64,000 nucleotides of DNA from Clostridium sp. 'deep sea'. Its GTDB lineage: Bacteria > Bacillota > UBA994 > PWPR01. Numbering within the stretch: position 1 is the first letter of the stretch; every line of letters begins with the position of its first letter. Shown in pieces: positions 19,885 to 27,796 of this stretch. A program made the position numbers and the translations under genes. The DNA lies in NCBI RefSeq assembly GCF_014931565.1, contig NZ_CP063353.1, positions 3,038,001 through 3,102,000 of the forward strand. Reading direction: 5' to 3'. Below the pieces are notes generated by a model. It was not told the origin of the DNA, did no database searches, and was given only the letters and a program-made list of their open reading frames with translations.

Positions 19885-20409
19885 ATGAAAACAGTCTATA
19901 AAAAAAGAATAAGAACAACTATCTTAACTATCCTTACGTTGTTTATTTTATTATATAATATTCCTTTTAATATTAATAAGAAGATTAAAGCCATAGAAAT
20001 AAAGCTAGATGACCCTAACTATATGGAGAAGAGAACTATTAATATTGTAGGAAAATATCATTTTAACTTATTTATCAGCGATATTTTTAGAGGTCGAATA
20101 AATGCCTTTGAGTATGGACCAACAACTGAAGAATTGCGTGATTTTAAGTTTCGAGAATACTCATGCTGTTTAAACTATAAGTATAAAACTTCTATTAGAC
20201 CTGGTGGATGTTATAATTACGATATAACTCCTTTAGGATCACTTTATGCTATGCCACTTATGAAAAAAACAGTAATAAGAATACGGGATTACAATGAAAA
20301 TGGTAAAAGAGGTGGATGGCCTTTAGGTAACTATTTTTTGGTGGCGAATGCTAATAACCGTGAAGAGGCCTTAAAAATATTAGAGAAATATAAAATATCA
20401 ACTAACTAA
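19885..20409 (+). CDS. Hypothetical protein with N-terminal membrane anchor
   Basis: The 174-residue protein has a hydrophobic segment at residues ~11-27, then a soluble domain with several Cys (YSCCLNYKYKTSIRPGGCYN) and aromatic motifs. GAGGG lies six bases before the ATG. No family is recognised. It likely lies at the outer membrane face. The neighbouring stalk-domain gene is convergent. Confidence 0.65.
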   Translation: MKTVYKKRIRTTILTILTLFILLYNIPFNINKKIKAIEIKLDDPNYMEKRTINIVGKYHFNLFISDIFRGRINAFEYGPTTEELRDFKFREYSCCLNYKYKTSIRPGGCYNYDITPLGSLYAMPLMKKTVIRIRDYNENGKRGGWPLGNYFLVANANNREEALKILEKYKISTN

Positions 20410-20469
20410 AAAGTATTTAATAATATGTTTCCGGTATTTATAATTCTTTGATTAGCAAAATTAAAGCTA

Positions 20470-21225
20470 CTAATAATCAACAATTATACTAAGAAAATAA
20501 TTGTTAAGAGACTCTACTTCAGTATTACAACAAACATTAATCACTTCATTTTCAGCTAACGTATCTATCTCAAAATATTTTTTATTAAAATTACCTTTAG
20601 CAAAATATCCAATTTTACAATCATGCTTCTGCTTACCAGAGATGTTTTTTAAGCTCAAAAAAATATTAGTGTTTTGGTCGTTAACAGGTAAGCAGTAAGA
20701 TATAAGCCTAAAATAGGGTGTTGTTTTATCTTTTTCAGGATAGTTGCCATCAAAATATATAATATAATTTTTAGGGCTCTGTATTCTCTTATCATGAATG
20801 CATAGCTCCTTCCATTCACTATTCCAACTAACTTGCAAATCACAACTATCAATTAAAACCCTTATAGGAATAAACATTAGTTCAAAAACACCATTAAATT
20901 TAGCTGGAGCAACATCCATTATGTGGGTTTTACCATTAATGTAAGCGGTTTTACATCCTATGGCAAGTTTAATCTCATTACCTAAAAACCTAAAAGTTCT
21001 TTGTTTAGTTTCTTTATCATAACCTACATAGTTAACATTTAAAGCCTGCATAGCAATAGACATTGGTATCATTAGTCTATTGCTATCTTTGTCGATGTAA
21101 TAATTTCGATTAGATTTTAGTGCTAAAACAATACAATCATCAACTTTAAGTTTTGGCATTTCTTCTGCATTAGCTAAAGGGGCTAACAATAATATTATAG
21201 CTAAAGTAAAAAACATTTTTTTCAC
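20470..21225 (-). CDS. Secreted stalk-domain protein (copper amine oxidase N-terminal-like domain)
   Basis: The 251-residue product starts at GTG 21225 with AGAGGGA upstream and has a signal peptide ending in LLLAPLANA. Residues ~35-135 show the repeat typical of the 'copper amine oxidase N-terminal' stalk domain: YYIDKDSNRLMIPMSIAMQA, then FNGVFELMFIPIRVLIDSCD and VSWNSEWKELCIHD. In Firmicutes this domain is non-catalytic and occurs in many surface proteins. The C-terminal ~110 residues are unrecognised. Confidence 0.75.
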   Translation of the reverse strand: MKKMFFTLAIILLLAPLANAEEMPKLKVDDCIVLALKSNRNYYIDKDSNRLMIPMSIAMQALNVNYVGYDKETKQRTFRFLGNEIKLAIGCKTAYINGKTHIMDVAPAKFNGVFELMFIPIRVLIDSCDLQVSWNSEWKELCIHDKRIQSPKNYIIYFDGNYPEKDKTTPYFRLISYCLPVNDQNTNIFLSLKNISGKQKHDCKIGYFAKGNFNKKYFEIDTLAENEVINVCCNTEVESLNNYFLSIIVDY

Positions 21226-21578
21226 ATTAATTCCCTCTGTTTCTTTTTTTCATAAATATACCATAAAATACAATATATAAACAGAGGTATGGATCAAAAA
21301 CTTTATCATAAATGAGTGGTCATTAGAGTATAAAACAAAATGATATACTATTACGAACGGAGAACCATCTACTTCGTATGTTTTGGAGTGAGCAGGCAGA
21401 GGTCTGACCCTTGTTGTAATTTAAGCATGTAGTAATGACTTATATTAAATTGTCAGTAATTAAGTTGTTTAAGGCATTAATTGGCTTACTTATCATAATA
21501 CCTATTCCCATCTCATAAAATTGTAAAGTAATTATATCTATAACGAATTTATTAATAGTTCGTTCTTCAATGGAGTGA
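21226..21578. other. Divergent intergenic region with a REP-like copy
   Basis: This gap separates the minus-strand stalk protein from the amidase. GAGGTCTGACCCTTGTTGTAAT-like sequence at 21399-21420 is the inverted counterpart of the element at 10673-10694 (20 of 22 positions). No gene is seen and divergent promoters were not assigned with confidence. Confidence 0.55.
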
Positions 21579-22286
21579 GTGAGATTGTTAAAAAAACTAA
21601 AAGTCATATTTTTAATCTTTATGATGTTAGTGTTGTTATTATTATCACGCGACTACTACGTTGCGCAGGTTTCTGGAGAAATGTTTAGTTGGGGAGAAAT
21701 GGTTATTGTCATAGATGCAGGGCATGGGGGTATAGACTCGGGTTGTACGGGCAACGGCTTACTCGAAAAAGATATTACATTAGCTTTAAGCAATGAAACA
21801 GCACGGCTTTTAAGAGCCTGTGGTATCATGACAGTTTGTACGCGAGTGGATGATGTTGCCTTAAAGGAAAAAAACGATGATATAACATATCGTAACCGCT
21901 GGCGGCTTGATTTAGCCCGTAGAGTAGAGATAGCTCAAGAAGCAAATGCCAACGCCTTAATATCTATTCATATTAATAGTATTAGAAGCAGTAAATGGCG
22001 TGGAGCACAAGTATTTTATGACCCAGAGAAAAAAGACAGTAAATACTTAGCAGATATTATTCAAAAGCAGCTTAACAAAGTAACCAATGGAAAACGACTT
22101 AGTAATACAGGAGATTATTATGTAACAAGAGAATCAAACATGCCTAGTGTTATCGTAGAAGCTGGCTTTTTATCTAACTCTAGTGAAGCAAAGCTTTTGG
22201 CAGATTTAGGGTACCAAAAACAAATAGCTTGGGCCATTGTTAGTGGTATTTTAAATTGGCTAGATAACAACGTTATTCATCAATAA
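21579..22286 (+). CDS. cwlD: N-acetylmuramoyl-L-alanine amidase, CwlD-like (Amidase_3)
   Basis: The 235-residue protein has one N-terminal membrane segment (residues ~9-24) and a zinc amidase domain. Zinc ligands are visible in VIDAGHGGIDSG, SIHINS and the catalytic Glu of VIVEAGFLSN. CwlD acts with PdaA to make muramic-delta-lactam of the spore cortex. Length and architecture fit CwlD, but generic Amidase_3 proteins look alike. The start is GTG at 21579. Confidence 0.82.
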   Translation: MRLLKKLKVIFLIFMMLVLLLLSRDYYVAQVSGEMFSWGEMVIVIDAGHGGIDSGCTGNGLLEKDITLALSNETARLLRACGIMTVCTRVDDVALKEKNDDITYRNRWRLDLARRVEIAQEANANALISIHINSIRSSKWRGAQVFYDPEKKDSKYLADIIQKQLNKVTNGKRLSNTGDYYVTRESNMPSVIVEAGFLSNSSEAKLLADLGYQKQIAWAIVSGILNWLDNNVIHQ

Positions 22287-22306
22287 TACCTACAAAAATA
22301 TAAGCT

Positions 22307-22340
22307 AAAACCTTGCTTTATGGCAAGGTTTTTATTTTTT
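22307..22340 (+). terminator. Rho-independent terminator after cwlD
   Basis: A perfect 10-bp stem (AAAACCTTGC/GCAAGGTTTT) with a six-base loop is followed by a T-rich tract. It insulates the peptide cluster from the amidase gene. Confidence 0.92.
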
Positions 22341-22370
22341 AGAAAAATAAAAATAATATTAGAAAGTATA

Positions 22371-22399
22371 TTGTTAAATGTAAAATAATAACTTATAAT
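22371..22399 (+). promoter_or_regulatory. Promoter of the RiPP cluster
   Basis: TTGTTA and a consensus TATAAT are 17 bases apart, about 130 bases before the first precursor. The transcript would start near 22407, so the upstream arm of the flanking inverted repeat (22457-22473) would be in the RNA. Confidence 0.65.
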
Positions 22400-22456
22400 G
22401 GTTATATAAGACTAATTAACTATTAAATTATAGTTTATTATATTTATTATGTTAAG

Positions 22457-22682
22457 AAGTCTCAGTATCTATAATATTAAGATTTTTTATATTTATTATT
22501 ATCAAAAATACTTACGAAAGGAGTGAAAACTATGAAGTACAAAACTCCTAGCTTAATTAGTATTGAAGAGATATCTAGAGGATGTAGTGGTGGTAACTGC
22601 TGTAATGGCAAGCCAGGTCAAGAGCTAGAACAAAGATAGTTAATAACAACTTAATTTAAGCTAATATAGATGGCTGAGACTT
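22457..22682 (+). repeat. Inverted arms enclosing precursor gene 1
   Basis: AAGTCTCAGTATCTATA (22457-22473) can pair with TATAGATGGCTGAGACTT (22665-22682): nine perfect pairs, a one-base bulge beside a G-U pair, then seven more pairs. A short T-run follows the downstream arm. The two arms enclose the whole precursor gene. The copy around precursor 2 has the same layout. Confidence 0.7.
22532..22639 (+). CDS. Cys-rich RiPP precursor peptide 1
   Basis: The 35-residue ORF begins MKYKTPSLISIEEISRG and continues CSGGNCCNGKPGQELEQR. GAAAGGAG lies about eight bases upstream. It matches precursor 2 (25567-25677) in leader (MKYxxP...S-EE-SRG) and core (C-x-x-G-x-CCNGKP), with three Cys at 18, 23 and 24. 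Followed by PqqD-like and radical SAM genes, it is very likely a modified peptide substrate. The modified residues and cleavage site are unknown. Cys thioether links are a plausible guess for a SPASM enzyme. Confidence 0.85.
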   Translation: MKYKTPSLISIEEISRGCSGGNCCNGKPGQELEQR

Positions 22683-22783
22683 TTTATATTTATATAAGAA
22701 TCTTCAAACCAGAATTATTAAAGTAACTAAAATAGAGCTTTTTACTCTATTAATAAAATTATCATACAATTAGGAGGGCGAAA

Positions 22784-23047
22784 ATGGATATTAGTTTAAG
22801 CGATAAATTTAAGTGGATTTTAAAAGAAAGCGGAGGTTATATTTATAGCTTTGAAGATAAAAGTGTTAAAGTTATTAATGAAACAGGGGTCTATATTTTA
22901 CAAAACATAACAAATTGCAGTATGGAAGAGTTAGCAGATAATATGACTGAACGTTATAAAGATACTAAGAGAGAAGACCTATACAGAGATATAAATAGCT
23001 TTATAAACCAATTGCAGTCGGAGGGTTATTTATGCGTAAACAAATAG
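22784..23047 (+). CDS. PqqD-like RiPP recognition protein
   Basis: The 87-residue protein has the PqqD pattern: KSVKVINETGVYILQNITNC followed by SMEELADNMTERYKD and a final helix DINSFINQLQSEGYLCVNK. PqqD-type domains bind the leader peptide and present it to the radical SAM enzyme. The ATG follows TTAGGAGGG. Its end overlaps the next gene by 16 bases, so the two are likely made together. Confidence 0.88.
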   Translation: MDISLSDKFKWILKESGGYIYSFEDKSVKVINETGVYILQNITNCSMEELADNMTERYKDTKREDLYRDINSFINQLQSEGYLCVNK

Positions 23048-24087
23048 ACAGACTTTACATAACCCTTACAAATCAATGTAATATGAGATGTCCACATTGC
23101 TGGATATCAGCAGGTGAGGCTCATGATGAAAGAAAAATTGAGTTTAGGGAGTATAAAAACGTAATTGATTCTTTATTAAATTATGGTCTTAAAACAATTA
23201 AAGTAACTGGTGGAGAGCCACTCATCAAAAAAGACTTAGTTAAATCATTATTAGCCTATTGTAATGAAAAATCTTTAAGCTTTAACGTAGAAACAAATGG
23301 CTTACTTATAGATGATGAATATCTTGAGTTATTTAAAAATGCTAAAGATATAGAGCTAGGCTTAAGCTTAGATTTTCCCAATGACATGCATGATAGCTTT
23401 AGAAAGTTTCCAGATGCATTTAACATTATAAAAAATGTTTTAATTAAGCTCAATAAAAATAATATATCAAACTCAGTCGTAATGACTGTTCATAAAGGCA
23501 ACTATCACTTTATGGAGCAGCTTGCCGACTTAGTAATAGGTGAGTTTGGTGGTACATTTGTTAAGTACCTAGTTTGTAGAGAATCTGGAAGAGCAGAAAC
23601 AGAAATGCTTAATGAGTTATTAAATCCTAGTGAAATAATCAATTTCTATAAAGAAGTGATTAGAATAGCCCATAAATACCCCAAAAAAATAACGGCTATG
23701 ATTCCAACCGCATTCCAAGAAATAGATAGCGAATTAATTGTTGGAACATGTGATTTTGATAAAATAATTAGTGTTTTACCAGATGGCTCTATAGCATTAT
23801 GTGGCATTGGTATTAACAACCCCGAAACTGTCTTAGGTAAAATTAGTGTAGATTCTATTTCAAATATCGTTGAAAACAACATGCTTTTAGAGAAAATAAG
23901 AAGTCAGAACAAAGTATATACCGGAGTATGTGGGGTTTGTATTTTTAACAAAGTTTGTGCCAATATTTGTCCTGCAAGCTCTTACTCGTCATATAATACC
24001 TATTTTGGGCCATATCCTATTTGCCAAAAACTATATGAAGCTGGTTTATTCCCTCAAGAATATGTTATTGGTGAAGCAGCTGTATGA
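23032..24087 (+). CDS. Radical SAM/SPASM peptide maturase
   Basis: The 351-residue enzyme has the radical SAM [4Fe-4S] motif C16-NMR-C20-PH-C23 and the SAM-binding VTGGEPL at ~59-65. The C-terminal SPASM region has many Cys (GTCDF, ALCGIG, GVCGVCIFNKVCANICPASS and PICQKL) to hold auxiliary clusters. SPASM enzymes make thioether, C-C or related links in peptides. It overlaps the PqqD-like gene and the next gene (ATGA). This is the presumed catalyst acting on the two Cys-rich precursors. Confidence 0.92.
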   Translation: MRKQIDRLYITLTNQCNMRCPHCWISAGEAHDERKIEFREYKNVIDSLLNYGLKTIKVTGGEPLIKKDLVKSLLAYCNEKSLSFNVETNGLLIDDEYLELFKNAKDIELGLSLDFPNDMHDSFRKFPDAFNIIKNVLIKLNKNNISNSVVMTVHKGNYHFMEQLADLVIGEFGGTFVKYLVCRESGRAETEMLNELLNPSEIINFYKEVIRIAHKYPKKITAMIPTAFQEIDSELIVGTCDFDKIISVLPDGSIALCGIGINNPETVLGKISVDSISNIVENNMLLEKIRSQNKVYTGVCGVCIFNKVCANICPASSYSSYNTYFGPYPICQKLYEAGLFPQEYVIGEAAV

Positions 24088-24986
24088 TAGAACTAGATAC
24101 CTTATACCTCAGATTTGCAGACAGTATAGCTATTAACGAACACTTAATAATAAAGGGTATTAAAGAAGCCAAAGAGCTAAGTGCTAAAAACATCAAGTTT
24201 TTTGGTAACTCTACCAGAGATAAAGAGCTTTTTAAACGACTAGTAAAACAAATTGTGGCGTTAAATATGGCTGTTGAAATAGACATTAATATAACTGATA
24301 TTGATTTAGAGTTAGTAGAATTCATTAAAGAGCATGCCGCCTCAGTTAAATTTGGTTTAAATATAACGCCCCCCTATAACTTAAATGATATAAACATTAA
24401 TTGTAAGGGTTTATTAGTAAATATAAATATCAACAACAATAATATTAATTTTATACCAGATATTATAGATAGCTATATCTATAAACATGGCTTTAGAAGA
24501 GTAAAGCTTTACTTTAATCTACATAGTCTTGATTACGATAAATATCAAAATTTAGTAAAGTATATCTTACAACACTACAGTGAATATGGAGATAAGTTAT
24601 ATACTGCCATTCCCTATGTCTTTTTAGAGCAGCGTAATCTAAAACTAGCACGCAGAGTATGTAATTATCATAAAGTAGTAGGTCTGTTTACGGACGGTGT
24701 AATTACTGCATGTGGTATTAAAAGAAGTAGATCTGATGAATCTTATAATTTGAAACAAAAAAGCTTACTACAAATAATTACTTCGCATGAAAAAATAATA
24801 AAATTACACCAAATGAAACCCAGTGATTTAGTAGGTGTTTGTAAAATTTGTGTATTTAAAAATTACTGTGGCAATATTTGCCCAGCAGCAGTATATAACC
24901 ATAGTGGTGCTTTTAACAAGTCATTTAGAGATTGTCAGCTACTATACGATAAGGGGTTATTTCCAAATGAATATCTTACAGTCTAA
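24084..24986 (+). CDS. SPASM protein lacking the radical SAM motif (pseudo-maturase)
   Basis: The 300-residue protein parallels the preceding maturase: both open with an x-LY-x-x-(T/A) strand and end in a near-identical SPASM tail (GVCKICVFKNYCGNICPAAV, then RDCQLLYDKGLFPNEY). Where the maturase has CNMRCPHC this protein has no Cys at all (RFADSIAINEH), and GGEP is replaced by GNST. It probably cannot bind the SAM cluster but could bind auxiliary clusters. It starts at ATG 24084 overlapping the previous stop. A structural or substrate-binding partner role is inferred. Confidence 0.8.
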   Translation: MIELDTLYLRFADSIAINEHLIIKGIKEAKELSAKNIKFFGNSTRDKELFKRLVKQIVALNMAVEIDINITDIDLELVEFIKEHAASVKFGLNITPPYNLNDININCKGLLVNININNNNINFIPDIIDSYIYKHGFRRVKLYFNLHSLDYDKYQNLVKYILQHYSEYGDKLYTAIPYVFLEQRNLKLARRVCNYHKVVGLFTDGVITACGIKRSRSDESYNLKQKSLLQIITSHEKIIKLHQMKPSDLVGVCKICVFKNYCGNICPAAVYNHSGAFNKSFRDCQLLYDKGLFPNEYLTV

Positions 24987-25470
24987 TTCTTTGTTACCTT
25001 TAGAAACAAAAAATTGTTTAGACATAAATATAGATCACGAGTGGTTTATTACAAAAAGCTATAACATTAACATGCAAAACTTAAGTGAACTGCAACGATT
25101 TGTTATGGAATTTAAAAGGCAAGATTTAAACAACCTTGTTGAATGTTACTGGGGTAATAAACAGGTTAAGTATGGAATTTGTTATAAGTACTCAACTGTT
25201 TTGTGTGCATTATTATTAAAGAACTTTGCAAAAAAAGATATATATGTATTGATATGTCACGATACAGGGCATAATTTTTATAACTCTATTCATGCATCTG
25301 TAATATATTTATTAAATGATCAATGGATTGAAATTGATTTAACGAAAGAAAAAGCTGAATTAGCTGTTAGCACAATACCTCTTGAGGCAATGGCAGATAG
25401 AGTAATATGCTTATTTAACAATAATACCAGCTTTATTAACATAAACAAAAATTTAAGCTATCAAGTTTAA
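24967..25470 (+). CDS. Transglutaminase-like cysteine protein, candidate leader peptidase
   Basis: Using the ATG at 24967, 20 bases before the previous stop, the product is 167 residues. An open frame extends to 24835 inside the preceding gene but is unlikely. The transglutaminase/papain core pattern is visible: C72 in YGICYKYSTVLCALLL, H109 in NSIHASVIYLL and D124 in DQWIEIDLT. In lasso-peptide systems a protein of this fold (B2) cuts the leader. The same role is proposed here by analogy. Confidence 0.65.
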   Translation: MNILQSNSLLPLETKNCLDINIDHEWFITKSYNINMQNLSELQRFVMEFKRQDLNNLVECYWGNKQVKYGICYKYSTVLCALLLKNFAKKDIYVLICHDTGHNFYNSIHASVIYLLNDQWIEIDLTKEKAELAVSTIPLEAMADRVICLFNNNTSFININKNLSYQV

Positions 25471-25490
25471 CTAATGAGTATGCGTTTATA

Positions 25491-25709
25491 AAGTCTCTGG
25501 TATCTATTAAGTGTATTATAGTAGTTAATTTTATTAACCAAATTACATAGGAAAGGAGGGATAAATGTGAAATACAACGTACCTAGAATTAAATCTTTAG
25601 AAGAAGTATCAAGAGGTTGTGGTGCAGGAGATTGTTGTAATGGTAAACCAACAGAGCCCGAGCAGAAATTTAATTAAAGTCTAACTTAATAAATAGATAC
25701 TAGAGACTT
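25491..25709 (+). repeat. Inverted arms enclosing precursor gene 2
   Basis: AAGTCTCTGGTATCTATT (25491-25508) and AATAGATACTAGAGACTT (25692-25709) pair along all 18 bases, with one G-U, and eight T follow including the last two arm bases. The loop would contain the entire precursor gene. The downstream arm plus T-run may also act as a terminator. Compared with precursor 1, the base changes in the arms compensate each other. Confidence 0.75.
25567..25677 (+). CDS. Cys-rich RiPP precursor peptide 2
   Basis: The start is GTG at 25567, six bases after AAAGGAGGG. The 36-residue peptide starts MKYNVPRIKSLEEVSRG and continues CGAGDCCNGKPTEPEQKFN. It is a paralog of precursor 1 with all three Cys and CCNGKP kept while flanking residues differ, a pattern of selection on the core. 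It lies between the maturation genes and the ABC exporter. Confidence 0.85.
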   Translation: MKYNVPRIKSLEEVSRGCGAGDCCNGKPTEPEQKFN

Positions 25710-25754
25710 TTTTTTTATAAGTCTAGTAAAACCAAAATTATGAGGAATATTATA

Positions 25755-26684
25755 ATGGAAAATATATTTAAGATAAAAAATGTTTGTAAAACATATAAAA
25801 ATGGTGTACAAGCTAATAATAATATTTGTTTAAACATTGATAAAGGCGAAATATTTGGTTTATTTGGCCCAAATGGTGCGGGAAAAACTACCCTTATTAA
25901 ACAAATAACTACCCTAATAAAGCCTACGTCAGGTACTATTGATATATTTGGTAAAGACCTTTATGAGAATATTCCTTTAGCTATTAACAATATTTCTTAT
26001 TTAGGACAAGCTACAGCTGCTTTCTCAACATATAGATTCGAAGATGTTATTTTACATGCTGGTATGCATAGGGGATTATCTAAAAAAGAAACTATAAAGC
26101 AAACAAATTATTTAATCGATAGATTTAATATGAATAAAAAAAGAAAAAGACTAAGATATCAGTTATCAGGGGGAGAGCGTAAGCTTTCTATGTTATTGGC
26201 TACTTTTATAGGTAATAATCCAATCTTAATATTAGATGAGCCCACTAATCAACTTGACCCACGACACAGAGCGAAGGTTTGGCAATATCTTATAGAACTA
26301 AATAAAGAGCAAAATACAACAATTGTTTTAGTAACTCACAATGTAATAGAAGCAGAAAATGTGATAAATAGAGTAGCTATTATTGATGACGGCAAGATTT
26401 GCGCTAATGGTTCACAGGGTGAATTAAAAAAACAGGTAAGTGACGAGGTAAAAATTATAGTTACATTTAAAGGTCAAGTTGATTTAAGTAACATTAAAAA
26501 TGAATACAAACAAATCCAAAAAGATAAGTATTGCATTTATACCGATAGCTCTAATATGTCTGTTGTATTCGACTCCCTAGTTAAATCAGTAGGTTTAACA
26601 AAAATCGACGATTTTAGAGTAACCACACCAACCCTAGAGGATGTTTATACTAAACTAACAAGGAGAGAGTGGGATGGAAAATAA
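25755..26684 (+). CDS. ABC transporter ATP-binding protein, likely peptide export
   Basis: The 309-residue ATPase (from ATG 25755 with GAGG upstream; ATG 25740 is an alternative) has Walker A GPNGAGKTT, signature LSGGERK and Walker B ILILDEPTNQLD, plus a C-terminal extension usual in ABC-2 drug or bacteriocin transporters. It overlaps the permease gene by 11 bases. Its place after precursor 2 suggests export of, or immunity to, the mature peptide. Confidence 0.88.
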   Translation: MENIFKIKNVCKTYKNGVQANNNICLNIDKGEIFGLFGPNGAGKTTLIKQITTLIKPTSGTIDIFGKDLYENIPLAINNISYLGQATAAFSTYRFEDVILHAGMHRGLSKKETIKQTNYLIDRFNMNKKRKRLRYQLSGGERKLSMLLATFIGNNPILILDEPTNQLDPRHRAKVWQYLIELNKEQNTTIVLVTHNVIEAENVINRVAIIDDGKICANGSQGELKKQVSDEVKIIVTFKGQVDLSNIKNEYKQIQKDKYCIYTDSSNMSVVFDSLVKSVGLTKIDDFRVTTPTLEDVYTKLTRREWDGK

Positions 26685-27450
26685 TAAAATTAAAAAATTC
26701 TTTATAGACTACTGGTGGATACTAAAAGGTAAACTGTATGATATGCGTCTTGAGTGGAAATTTTACATAATACTAATTTCTCTATCTCCATTAAGCTACT
26801 TATTTTTCCTATGGTTTTATGGAGGCATGGGTGATTATAGTAAAAATCTCTATATAGTAACTGGTTCGGTGGCTAATAGTGCTGTAACAGCAGCAATGCT
26901 TGGGTTAGGGCAAAGCATTGGTTCTTTGCGTTTAAGCCACGTTATGGAATACTACGCTACTTATCCTATTTCCAAACTATCTTTTATACTTGCTTTAGCT
27001 AGTAAGGGCGTGATATTTTCTATTCCATCAGCAATTATAATATTAGTAATAGGTGGTCCAGTATTAGGGGTTCCAGTTATATCGAACCTTATTCCAATCT
27101 TTATTGTTTACTTTGCTGGTGCCTTTAGCTTAGCTGGATTGGGTGCAATCATTGGTTTTTATGGGTCTACCCCTTACTCATCCAGTATGATAACTCAAAT
27201 AGTTAGTCCCTTAATAGTTTTATTTGCTCCTGTTTATTTTCCACTATTTAAATTGCCAAGATTTTTGCAAATAAGCTCACATGTAATTCCAACTACCTAT
27301 GTAGCGAGGGGCATGCGTCAGGCTATAACTACCCCTTATAGTACAGGCTATTGGTTAAATATTTTAATACTTTTAGGCTTCACTATAGTTGGTTTAGTAG
27401 CCAGTGTTTATAAAACATCTTGGCGTGTTACATCAACAGAAGCCAAATAA
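26674..27450 (+). CDS. ABC-2 type permease, likely peptide export
   Basis: The 258-residue protein has about six hydrophobic segments and the ABC-2 layout (long cytosolic start IKKFFIDYWWILKGKLYDMR, then membrane pairs). It lacks a peptidase domain, so leader removal must be done by another protein such as the transglutaminase-like neighbour. It overlaps the ATPase gene and ends the cluster before a terminator. Confidence 0.87.
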   Translation: MENNKIKKFFIDYWWILKGKLYDMRLEWKFYIILISLSPLSYLFFLWFYGGMGDYSKNLYIVTGSVANSAVTAAMLGLGQSIGSLRLSHVMEYYATYPISKLSFILALASKGVIFSIPSAIIILVIGGPVLGVPVISNLIPIFIVYFAGAFSLAGLGAIIGFYGSTPYSSSMITQIVSPLIVLFAPVYFPLFKLPRFLQISSHVIPTTYVARGMRQAITTPYSTGYWLNILILLGFTIVGLVASVYKTSWRVTSTEAK

Positions 27451-27796
27451 ACAATAAAACTATTGTTAAATGAGTAGCAGACATTTAACTTTTGTACAAA
27501 TTACCCCAATATAAATTGAGTGAAAATAATTGCTTGGTATACTTTAAATAAACTTACATACTTATATTATTATAGAACTGATAAATCTTACAATTATAAG
27601 AGTCAGTTCTTTTTAATGTCAAGTGAAGTATAAAATTTACTCAAAATAATATAATAATTCTGAAAAATCAGAAAAAAACAGCAGGAATTTTAACTTCATT
27701 CTATAATATAATATATGTTAAAACTTCCATAATTTATAAATATTCAATACTATGAATATATATAAGCGGAAAGATAAAAAAACAGGAGGTAATGTG
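27451..27796. other. Gap holding the RiPP cluster terminator
   Basis: Apart from the terminator at 27574-27614 the region is AT-rich. A promoter for the next gene is expected but none is convincing. Confidence 0.5.
27574..27614 (+). terminator. Rho-independent terminator after the ABC exporter
   Basis: AGAACTGA (27574-27581) pairs with TCAGTTCT (27603-27610), with extra CTT/AAG pairs inside, and T's follow. It lies 124 bases after the permease stop and closes the peptide cluster. Confidence 0.8.

Noticed and set aside
24835-24966. Longer N-terminus for the transglutaminase-like protein
   Set aside because: This extension is read from the alternate frame of the SPASM tail of the preceding gene, and the ATG at 24967 gives a normal core.
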